Assembly: GCA_013349725.1 (NCBI GenBank)
Contig: DUZB01000349.1
Coordinates: forward strand, 1-9,846
Reading direction: 5' to 3'
Source: Deltaproteobacteria bacterium
GTDB lineage: Bacteria > Desulfobacterota > DSM-4660 > Desulfatiglandales > Desulfatiglandaceae
DNA: 9,846 nt
Shown here: in pieces, positions 1-5,528 of the stretch
How positions within the stretch are numbered: the first letter of the stretch is position 1
Layout of the letters: every line of letters starts with the position of its first letter
Notes under the pieces: model-generated
Seen by the model: the letters and a program-made list of their open reading frames with translations, nothing else
Database searches by the model: none
What the model was told of the DNA's origin: nothing
Position numbers and translations under genes: made by a program

Positions 1-888
1 AACATTCGCCTCTCCACCGAAATTCTTCAGCGCCTGACCGAAGCCTACCGGCGGATTCGAAATACCTGCCGTTACCTGCTTGGAAACCTGAGTGATTTTG
101 ACCCGGAAACCGATAGGGTGGGCTATTTGGAGATGGAGGAACTGGATCTGTGGGCACTCAACAGTTTGCAGCAGTTAAGCAAGCGCGTCCAACGCGCTTA
201 TGATAGTTTTGAATTCCATCCGGTCTACCACGATCTTCACAATTTCTGCGTACTTGACCTGTCTTCCTTTTACCTCGATATTATAAAGGACAGGTTATAC
301 ACATCGCCGCCCAAATCCATGGCACGCCGCAGCGCGCAGACGGCGATGAACGAAATCCTGGAAGTCCTGGTGCGGCTCATGGCCCCGGTCCTGTCTTTTA
401 CAGCGGATGAAATCTGGCAATACATGAAGGGGAAACGCCCGTTGAGCATTCATGCCGACACCTTCCTTCCTCCCAATAAAGAATGCCTGGATCCGGAACT
501 GATGGAACGATGGGCCCGAATCATTTCGGTTCGGAAAGAAGTTACAAAAGCCCTCGAATTTGCCAGAAAAGAAAAGATTATAGGACATCCCCTGGATGCC
601 CTGGTTGTCCTGGGCCTCTCCGCTCCTCTCATGGAAGCCCTGTCACCATACGGGGATCAGCTCAGGTCCATCTTTATTGTTTCCGAGGTAACCCTTGCGA
701 CACCTGACCAGGTGAAAAACGGTCTTGAAAGCGAAGAGATCCCCGGGATGCTCATCGGCGTATCCCCTTCAACAGATCCTAAATGTGAAAGGTGCTGGAT
801 TCGTGAGCCTTCCGTGGGCCAAAACGATGAACATCCAACCATATGCAGACGATGCCTGAACGTGTTAGACGAAATTACCGCTGGTTGA
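1..888 (+). CDS. ileS: Isoleucyl-tRNA synthetase, C-terminal part (5' end outside window)
   Basis: This is the last 295 codons of a class I isoleucyl-tRNA synthetase, the cytoplasmic enzyme that charges tRNA-Ile. The reading frame is open from the first base and ends in TGA. The fragment begins with the conserved helix that opens the anticodon-binding domain (EILQRLTEAYRRIRNTCRYL). It continues through the helical domain, which includes FHPVYHDLHNFCVLDLSSFY and the YTSPPKS and ADEIW segments. It ends with a zinc finger whose two CxxC pairs are encoded at 784-795 (CERC) and 844-855 (CRRC). This C-terminal finger is typical of bacterial-type IleRS. The catalytic core with HIGH and KMSKS lies upstream and cannot be seen. 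The 3' end overlaps lspA, a common bacterial gene order. Nothing suggests damage. Confidence 0.97.
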   Translation, partial: NIRLSTEILQRLTEAYRRIRNTCRYLLGNLSDFDPETDRVGYLEMEELDLWALNSLQQLSKRVQRAYDSFEFHPVYHDLHNFCVLDLSSFYLDIIKDRLYTSPPKSMARRSAQTAMNEILEVLVRLMAPVLSFTADEIWQYMKGKRPLSIHADTFLPPNKECLDPELMERWARIISVRKEVTKALEFARKEKIIGHPLDALVVLGLSAPLMEALSPYGDQLRSIFIVSEVTLATPDQVKNGLESEEIPGMLIGVSPSTDPKCERCWIREPSVGQNDEHPTICRRCLNVLDEITAG

Positions 889-1349
889 TCCTGCCCGCCC
901 TTGGGGTGGTGTTTTTTGATCAGCTTACCAAGCAGATCATCATCAAGAGTCTAAACATCTACGAAACCGTACCGGTTATCCAGGGCTTTTTTGATCTTGT
1001 CCATGTAAGAAACCGGGGGATGGCTTTCGGGATTATGAACGATGCGAAATCCAATTCCGGAACGTGGCTGCTTCTGGCTATGAGTTCCGTCGCCATTGTT
1101 CTTCTCCTGGTATGGTTTTTCCGCTTGAAAGACGAAGGCGTCTTTTTCACGCTCAGTCTTTCCCTGATCCTTGGCGGCGCTGTGGGCAATATCATAGATC
1201 GCCTCAGATTCGGGGAAGTGGTTGACTTTTTAGATGTCTATGTGGGAGCCTATCACTGGCCCGCATTTAATGTGGCTGACGCGGCCATTACGGTGGGAAC
1301 CTTTATGATCGCAGCGAACCTTCTTTTCGCGCGACCCGTGCCGCCATAA
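843..1349 (+). CDS. lspA: Lipoprotein signal peptidase (signal peptidase II)
   Basis: LspA is an inner-membrane aspartic protease that removes the signal peptide from diacylglyceryl-modified prolipoproteins, the step after Lgt. The 168-residue length is normal. Family motifs are in order: FFDQLTK near residues 24-30, NRGMAFG at 57-63, GNIIDR at 115-120, VVDF with catalytic Asp128, and FNVADAAITVG with catalytic Asp146. Four hydrophobic segments (about 13-25, 74-92, 102-117 and 147-163) fit the four-helix topology. The ATG at 843 lies inside ileS, giving a 46-bp overlap; an ATG at 852 is an alternative. Neither has a clear Shine-Dalgarno sequence, so translation is probably coupled to ileS. 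The usual NxGAAFG motif reads NRGMAFG, a mild variation. Confidence 0.96.
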   Translation: MQTMPERVRRNYRWLILPALGVVFFDQLTKQIIIKSLNIYETVPVIQGFFDLVHVRNRGMAFGIMNDAKSNSGTWLLLAMSSVAIVLLLVWFFRLKDEGVFFTLSLSLILGGAVGNIIDRLRFGEVVDFLDVYVGAYHWPAFNVADAAITVGTFMIAANLLFARPVPP

Positions 1350-1352
1350 GGA

Positions 1353-1396
1353 ATGCCCCGTTTTTCTCGGCTTGGCATGAAGAATCGTTTTTTTTT
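1353..1396 (+). terminator. Possible intrinsic terminator after lspA
   Basis: Just after the lspA stop, ATGCC (1353-1357) can pair with GGCAT (1374-1378), and CCG inside it can pair with CGG, leaving a small bulge. A run of nine T follows at 1388-1396. The gap of about nine bases between stem and T-run is longer than in a canonical Rho-independent terminator, so this is only a candidate. If real, it separates ileS-lspA transcription from lgt. Confidence 0.35.
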
Positions 1397-1405
1397 CGCA
1401 ACCGA

Positions 1406-1454
1406 GGTTTCAGGTTTCAGTTTTCAGGTTTCAGTTTTCAGGGCCTATGTTTCA
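1406..1454 (+). repeat. Degenerate 7-bp tandem repeat array (left arm)
   Basis: Seven consecutive 7-bp units run in strict phase: GGTTTCA, GGTTTCA, GTTTTCA, GGTTTCA, GTTTTCA, a degenerate GGGCCTA, then TGTTTCA. The array is non-coding. Its units are the reverse complement of the CCTGAAA-type units at 1526-1560, so the two arrays face each other across about 70 bp and could fold back. The sequence between them (1455-1525) is AT-rich and shows no gene. No convincing promoter for lgt could be singled out in it. Confidence 0.75.
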
Positions 1455-1525
1455 GGTACTCGGATTATGAACTGCGTGACTATTCGCTATTATGTTTCAT
1501 ATATCAAAAGCTACCGACGTTTCTC

Positions 1526-1560
1526 CCTGACACCTGAAACCTGACACCCGGTAACTGAAA
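1526..1560 (-). repeat. Degenerate 7-bp tandem repeat array (right arm)
   Basis: Five in-phase 7-bp units are visible on the plus strand: CCTGACA, CCTGAAA, CCTGACA, CCCGGTA, ACTGAAA. The first three are inverted copies of the TTTCAGG-type units at 1406-1454. The last two contain CCGGTAACTG, which recurs exactly at 4386-4395 in another 7-bp array. The array lies about 75 bp upstream of lgt. Confidence 0.7.
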
Positions 1561-1635
1561 AATGCCCAATTGAAACCAAACCCTGATGTCAAGTAAATCC
1601 ATGATGGATCCATTGCCCGTCATGCTGGACTGAAT

Positions 1636-2433
1636 ATGTTTCCCAATCTCTTTACCATAGGCCCCTTCACCCTGCATACCTACGGGCTCCTCGTCGCCAT
1701 AGGTTTCCTGTCCGGCATCTTGATCACCGTCCGAATCGGGAAAGCCCAGGGCATGAATCCCCAGCATGTGATGGACATGGGTTTTTTCATCATTATTTCG
1801 GCGATTATCGGATCAAGACTCCTTTACGTACTCATCAATATTTCCTACTATATTCAAAATCCCCTCGACATCTTCAAAATCTGGCAGGGAGGCCTCGTTT
1901 TTTCGGGAGGACTCATCGGGGTTGTTCTGGTTTCCGCCCTGTATGTGCGTAAACGGGATATTACCCTCTGGCAGATGGCCGACCTGTGGTCTCCCGCCAT
2001 CGCCCTTGGACAGGGCATCGGTCGGATCGGATGCCTGATGGCCGGCTGCTGTTACGGGAAACCCACAGGTTCAGAACTGAGTATTCTATTCACGGATTCT
2101 CATTCCCTGGCCCCCCTCAATATTCCACTTTATCCAACCCAGATATACTCATCCATCAGTGGCTTTGTGATTTTCGGAGTCCTTCTGGCGCTTCAGTCAA
2201 AACGCAAATTTGACGGCCAGGTGTTTCTCTGGTTCCTGATCATGCATAGTACGGCGCGCCTTTTCATCGAACGTCTGCGGGGTGACGACCGGGGGATATT
2301 GCTTGGGGGAGACATGACAGTTACCCAGTTCACTACGCTCGTCATTCTTATTACCGCTATCATAGGACTTATTATCCTCAAGAAAAAAAGTGCCAAACAG
2401 GTCTCGCGCCCCGGTGAAACAACAGTAAAATAG
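1636..2433 (+). CDS. lgt: Prolipoprotein diacylglyceryl transferase
   Basis: Lgt is an inner-membrane enzyme that moves diacylglycerol from phosphatidylglycerol to the lipobox cysteine of prolipoproteins, the first maturation step before LspA. The protein is 265 residues with about seven hydrophobic segments. Recognisable motifs are HTYGLL with Tyr16, WQGGLVFSGGLIG at 83-95, GRIGCLMAGCCYG at 129-141 with Arg130, and ARLFIERLR at 207-215 with Arg208 and Glu212. By alignment from memory to E. coli Lgt, Arg130 and Arg208 match the essential Arg143 and Arg239, while Ser90 replaces His103, Cys133 replaces Asn146 and Cys138 replaces Glu151. The GCCYG form is a known subtype outside the Gammaproteobacteria, so the protein is probably active. 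The Shine-Dalgarno before the ATG is weak (TGGA). Confidence 0.96.
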   Translation: MFPNLFTIGPFTLHTYGLLVAIGFLSGILITVRIGKAQGMNPQHVMDMGFFIIISAIIGSRLLYVLINISYYIQNPLDIFKIWQGGLVFSGGLIGVVLVSALYVRKRDITLWQMADLWSPAIALGQGIGRIGCLMAGCCYGKPTGSELSILFTDSHSLAPLNIPLYPTQIYSSISGFVIFGVLLALQSKRKFDGQVFLWFLIMHSTARLFIERLRGDDRGILLGGDMTVTQFTTLVILITAIIGLIILKKKSAKQVSRPGETTVK

Positions 2434-2442
2434 ATCCCCTTT

Positions 2443-2587
2443 GTTCCCAGGCTCTGCCTGGGAATGTGTTCTTGGAGGCTCCGCCTCCGTTTTCGCAGGC
2501 AGGCAGGCATGATGACCTATGTCAATCGGCTTTCGTAGCAGGAAGGCAGAGCCTTCCGGTATGCATTCCCAGGCAGAGCCTGGGAAC
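2443..2587. repeat. REP/BIME-like fold-back intergenic repeat
   Basis: The region contains four small palindromes: 2444-2464 (TTCCCAGGC, loop TCT, GCCTGGGAA), 2474-2488 (GGAGGC, loop TCC, GCCTCC), 2541-2557 (GGAAGGC, loop AGA, GCCTTCC) and 2566-2586 (TTCCCAGGC, loop AGA, GCCTGGGAA). The outer two belong to a perfect 24-bp inverted repeat, 2443-2466 against 2564-2587, so the whole 145 bp can fold on itself. The centre has a short CAGG run (CAGGCAGGCAGGCA, 2496-2509). This looks like a dispersed bacterial REP-type (BIME) element. Similar CCCAGGC/GCCTGGG and GGAGGCTCCGCCTCC palindromes are, as I recall, common in several phyla. No transposase is present here. Confidence 0.8.
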
Positions 2588-2635
2588 GAGAAAAACGAGT
2601 AAAATTAGTCAGCGCATAGTGTGATTTCAGATCTT

Positions 2636-2663
2636 TTCAATCATCAATCAACAATCGACAATC
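2636..2663 (+). repeat. Short 7-bp tandem repeat before the histidine kinase
   Basis: Four 7-bp units run in phase: TTCAATC, ATCAATC, AACAATC, GACAATC. They lie just upstream of the preferred ATG (2681) of the histidine kinase. The frame is open through them, so a GTG at 2621 would translate them into a low-complexity N-terminus (NHQSTIDN). They are better read as intergenic repeat than as protein. Confidence 0.6.
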
Positions 2664-2680
2664 CAATAAAGAGCAATGCC

Positions 2681-4204
2681 ATGAAATCATCGGACGTCGA
2701 ACCACAGATAGCCCGGGAAGCTTGCCCGATAGAAGCTGAAACTCTTCAGGACCAGCTTCGCCAGCACAGGATGCTGCTGGAACTGGGCAAAGCGCTCGTC
2801 TCGGAAATGGATATGGACGTGCTGTTCGACCTGATTATGAATCGGACACGCCAGTTCATGGGGACTGAAAGATGCTCGGTTTTCCTGTTTGATCCGAAAA
2901 AAAATCAGCTCTGGTCACGGGTTTCTACAGATTTGCGAAATAATGAAGTTCGATTTTCCGCGGATCAGGGGATTGCCGGCTGGGTCTTTCAGAACCGGGA
3001 ACCGCTCCGGATTGATGATGCCTACACGGATCCCCGTTTCTATCGGGATGTGGATCGATTGACCCATTTCAAGACGAGGAATATTTTATGTCTTCCCCTG
3101 ATCAATCGTCACGGGGATTGCATTGGAACCCTGCAGATCATCAACAAGATATCGGGAAGGTTCAATGAAAATGACCTGGAGCTGCTGGCTTCGGTATGTC
3201 ACTACATTACTATTGCTCTTGAAAACGCAAGGTTATATGATGAGCTTAAAGTTCTGGACAAGGCCAAGGAACGAGTCATAAATCACCTCTCCCACGAATT
3301 GAAAACCCCCCTGTCCATCCTTTCCGCCGCATTAGAGCTGTTAGCCAGGCAATTGAACGAGGCGGAAAATCCCAGAATTAAAAAAACAGTAAACCGGGGA
3401 AGACGTCAGCTCAGACGTCTCCTGGACCTCCAGGGAAAAATAAACGATATTCTCAATCAGCAGCCCGTGCGAGAACAGCGGCAACTCTTGAATATCATAG
3501 AAAATGCCGCTAATCTGGTAGAGGAATTCAGGGAAGAATATCCCCCTGTTCAGGCGGAAATCCTCGAATTCATTGCCGAGCGGCTTCATTTGCTCTTCAC
3601 GGTTGAAGAAAACCTTCCCGAACAGATTCACATCGCCACTTTTTTCCGTGAAATGCTTCAGGAAGCCCGCTCCGCCATGGATTCAAGGGAGATGGTATTC
3701 AAGGAGGTTTTGGATGAAGGCCTGGAAATACGGATAGAACGTTCCGTCCTCTCGAAAGTTGTGGCGGGATTGTTGAAGAACGCCATCGAAAACACCCCCG
3801 ATGAAGGGCTCATAGAACTCTATGCGGAAAAAAAGGAAGGGGCGGTTTATCTGGAAGTGAGGGACTGTGGAGTGGGAGTCACGGCCATAAACAGTGCGCT
3901 TATTTTCGGAGGGTTCTTCCATACCCAGGATACGGACCTGTATTCATCAAAAAGGCCGTACCAATTCAATGCGGGTGGAGCGGGGGCGGATCTCTTGCGG
4001 ATAAAGGTTTTTTCCGAACGGTTCGGCTTCCACGTCGATTTTCAGACCAGACGCTGTCCTTTTATTCCGACGGACACGGATCTTTGTCCCGGGAGGATCT
4101 CCAAGTGTTCCTTTGTCTCTGATCGACAGGGCTGCCTGACCACAGGCGGAAGTGTCTTCTCTGTGAAATTTCCCCTGGATGCTTTCGCCGTACCCGCGAA
4201 CTGA
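2681..4204 (+). CDS. Soluble GAF-domain sensor histidine kinase with C-terminal cysteine cluster
   Basis: This is a sensor histidine kinase of 507 residues with no membrane segment, so it should be cytoplasmic. A GAF domain spans about residues 45-185 (TERCSVFLFD, GIAGWVF, LCLPL, GTLQIINK). A DHp domain follows, with H-box LSHELKTP and phosphoacceptor His205. The ATPase domain shows an N-box (LLKNAIENTPDEG, Asn367), a G1 box (DCGVGV, Asp395), an F-box-like FGGFF and a degenerate G2 box (GGAGADLL). Between the G2 box and the final GGSVFSVKFPL strand is an insertion of about 30 residues with Cys459, Cys469, Cys476 and Cys485. The H-to-N box spacing (162 residues) is longer than usual. The ATG at 2681 is preferred over the GTG at 2621 because AAGAG precedes it and the extra 20 codons are repeat sequence. 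No partner regulator is in the window; the signal is unknown. Confidence 0.9.
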   Translation: MKSSDVEPQIAREACPIEAETLQDQLRQHRMLLELGKALVSEMDMDVLFDLIMNRTRQFMGTERCSVFLFDPKKNQLWSRVSTDLRNNEVRFSADQGIAGWVFQNREPLRIDDAYTDPRFYRDVDRLTHFKTRNILCLPLINRHGDCIGTLQIINKISGRFNENDLELLASVCHYITIALENARLYDELKVLDKAKERVINHLSHELKTPLSILSAALELLARQLNEAENPRIKKTVNRGRRQLRRLLDLQGKINDILNQQPVREQRQLLNIIENAANLVEEFREEYPPVQAEILEFIAERLHLLFTVEENLPEQIHIATFFREMLQEARSAMDSREMVFKEVLDEGLEIRIERSVLSKVVAGLLKNAIENTPDEGLIELYAEKKEGAVYLEVRDCGVGVTAINSALIFGGFFHTQDTDLYSSKRPYQFNAGGAGADLLRIKVFSERFGFHVDFQTRRCPFIPTDTDLCPGRISKCSFVSDRQGCLTTGGSVFSVKFPLDAFAVPAN

Positions 4205-4220
4205 GGGTCACTCAGTTCGC
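4196..4220 (+). other. Hairpin spanning the histidine kinase stop codon
   Basis: GCGAACTGAG (4196-4205) and CTCAGTTCGC (4211-4220) form a perfect 10-bp stem with a 5-base loop. The TGA stop codon lies in the left arm. No T-run follows, so this is not a standard intrinsic terminator. It may protect the 3' end of the mRNA or be part of a bidirectional stop signal. Confidence 0.5.
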
Positions 4221-4249
4221 CATAACTCGGAAAGCCCACAGGGATTACC

Positions 4250-4331
4250 ACCATGAAGGACATGAAGAGCATGAAGGGAAAAAAGAATAATGCCCCGACT
4301 CCCTCCTTCAGTTCCTTCATGCTCTTCATGG
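4250..4331. repeat. 9-bp-period inverted repeat between convergent genes
   Basis: The left arm holds 9-bp units (CATGAAGGA, CATGAAGAG, CATGAAGGG) and the right arm holds their complements. The 17-bp segment 4261-4277 is perfectly complementary to 4314-4330, with a 36-base loop. It sits between the histidine kinase and the DsrE-like gene, which point toward each other. It resembles a dispersed intergenic repeat family built from ATGAAG/ACGAAG units that I recall from several phyla. There is no T-run that would make it a standard terminator. Confidence 0.7.
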
Positions 4332-4377
4332 TAAATTTCCCGGCCTGGTTCCCATCCTCCGGCGCGGGGGCAAGAGA

Positions 4378-4409
4378 ACCGGCAACCGGTAACTGGTAAC
4401 CGTAAACCG
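4378..4409 (+). repeat. Degenerate 7-bp tandem repeat near the frd operon 3' end
   Basis: Four full units and a partial one run in phase: ACCGGCA, ACCGGTA, ACTGGTA, ACCGTAA, ACCG. The array starts just beyond the 3' end of the DsrE-like gene on the other strand. The 10-mer CCGGTAACTG (4386-4395) also occurs at 1548-1557. No inverted partner array lies next to it. Confidence 0.65.
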
Positions 4410-4422
4410 CCGTTTCGCCCCT

Positions 4423-4773
4423 TCACGGCTTGATATACGCAAACCCCTCGGCCTGCAGGCGCACCAGTTCGACAATTCCAGCCTTCACGACCTCGCAAGG
4501 GTCCAGAAGGGCTTCCCGAAGAATATCAAAATTCCTGAGAGAATTGCCGCAGACCAGAAAACGGACCCCTTTCCCGGAAAGATCGTCCATCTGTGAAGCA
4601 TAGGCGGGGGCGGGATTCCGTCGAAAAAGGGCCACCGAGGCCCCGTTGGCCACCAGGCAGATCTCGGAATCTTCCACGGAAACTTCCTTCAGAAGATTGG
4701 CCATATTGTTGAGCGCCATGACCAGCCTCTTTTCCTCGTCCCAGTCCACATGAAAAACAACTTTCGCTTTCAT
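4423..4773 (-). CDS. DsrE-like small protein (COG1416-type)
   Basis: This 116-residue soluble protein has the look of the DsrE/DsrF-like fold. It has an N-terminal strand (MKAKVVFHVDW), helix AALNN-like MALNNMANLLKE, strand SEICLVANGASV, then VRFLVCGNSLRNFDI with Cys75 and a C-terminal VELVRLQAEGFAYIKP, which is the most recognisable family signature. DsrE-fold proteins include sulfur-carrier proteins, but most of this subgroup has no proven role, so sulfur transfer is not claimed. The ATG at 4773 is chosen because GAGGTGG (4776-4782) gives a good Shine-Dalgarno; a GTG at 4779 overlaps that site. It lies 13 bp after frdB and is the last gene of the operon. Its tie to fumarate/succinate metabolism is positional only. 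Confidence 0.82.
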   Translation of the reverse strand: MKAKVVFHVDWDEEKRLVMALNNMANLLKEVSVEDSEICLVANGASVALFRRNPAPAYASQMDDLSGKGVRFLVCGNSLRNFDILREALLDPCEVVKAGIVELVRLQAEGFAYIKP

Positions 4774-4786
4774 CCCCACCTCATTC

Positions 4787-5527
4787 TCAGCCTAACCGGA
4801 AAAGCTGTTTAACGGCGCTCCAGCCCATCTTCCTGCGAAGGATTCCCAACTGGTCCTGCAGGGGCAGTTCCTTGGGGCAGACATCCTCGCAGGCAAGGAG
4901 CCCCATGCACCCGAAGATTCCCTCATCGGTGCCGATCACCTGGAAATACTCCTTCTCCTTCCGATTGTCTCTGGGATCCAGCATGAAACGGGCAATACGG
5001 TTCAGGGCAACCGCCCCCATGAAATCCTCCCGCATGTTGGCCGTTCCGCAGGAGGCCACGCAGCACCCGCATTCCAGGCACCGCTCCAGCTCGTAGATCT
5101 CCTCGGCCAGGGCGTTGTCCATCCTTTCTTCCTCGGCATCCGGATCCAGGGTTTTGTCCGTATGAATCCACGAACCCACCTTCTCGTTCATGGCCCGGAA
5201 CCAGGTTCCCGTATCCACGGAGAGATCCCCGATCAATTTGAACACGGGAAGAGGCATGAGCGTAATTTCCGTGGGAAGTTCTTTCGTCAGGGTCTTGCAG
5301 GCAAGCCCGGGTCGTCCATTTATGATCATGGCGCAGGAACCGCAGATGCCGGCCCGGCAGCAGAAATCGAACTGGAGGGAAGGATCCTGCTCTTCCCTGA
5401 TCCGGGTAAGAACGATGAAAAGGGTCATGCTGTCTGTCTCCTCCAGATAAAAAACATCCGTATGGGGAACAGACTCGCGGTCTTCCGGGTTGTATCGAAA
5501 TATATTGAATTTCAGTCTTCTTCCCAT
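4787..5527 (-). CDS. frdB: Succinate dehydrogenase/fumarate reductase iron-sulfur subunit
   Basis: FrdB (also called SdhB) carries electrons between the flavoprotein and the membrane cytochrome b. It has 246 residues, normal for the family. The [2Fe-2S] site is CRAGICGSC with Cys57, Cys62, Cys65 and distal Cys77. The [4Fe-4S] and [3Fe-4S] ligands are in CLECGCCVASC (Cys150, Cys153, Cys156, Cys160) and in CMGLLACEDVCP (Cys207, Cys213, Cys217). By family rule, Cys150/153/156/217 bind [4Fe-4S] and Cys160/207/213 bind [3Fe-4S]. The residue after Cys160 is Gly, not the frequent Pro. The start is fixed by AGGAG at 5534-5538, inside the end of frdA; one base separates the frdA stop from this ATG, so translation is probably coupled. 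Confidence 0.96.
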   Translation of the reverse strand: MGRRLKFNIFRYNPEDRESVPHTDVFYLEETDSMTLFIVLTRIREEQDPSLQFDFCCRAGICGSCAMIINGRPGLACKTLTKELPTEITLMPLPVFKLIGDLSVDTGTWFRAMNEKVGSWIHTDKTLDPDAEEERMDNALAEEIYELERCLECGCCVASCGTANMREDFMGAVALNRIARFMLDPRDNRKEKEYFQVIGTDEGIFGCMGLLACEDVCPKELPLQDQLGILRRKMGWSAVKQLFRLG

Positions 5528-5528
5528 C

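Noticed and set aside
1353..1544. Small plus-strand frame over the lspA-lgt gap
   Set aside because: It is made largely of the 7-bp repeats (VSGFSFQVSVF) and has no ribosome site; it is repeat-derived, not a gene.
1406..1560. CRISPR array
   Set aside because: The units are only 7 bp, directly adjacent and without unique spacers, and no cas gene is near.
4250..4331. Canonical intrinsic terminator
   Set aside because: The stem is long with a 36-base loop and no T-run after either arm, so it is listed as a repeat instead.
4208..4498. Minus-strand frame reading EEHEGTEGGSRG
   Set aside because: It translates the 9-bp repeat and overlaps the DsrE-like gene in another frame; frames of this sort are typical artefacts of that repeat.
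4423..4773. Calling the DsrE-like gene a true DsrE sulfur-transfer subunit
   Set aside because: No dsrF, dsrH, tusA or dsrC is adjacent, and the fold alone does not show sulfur transfer; only the family-level call is kept.
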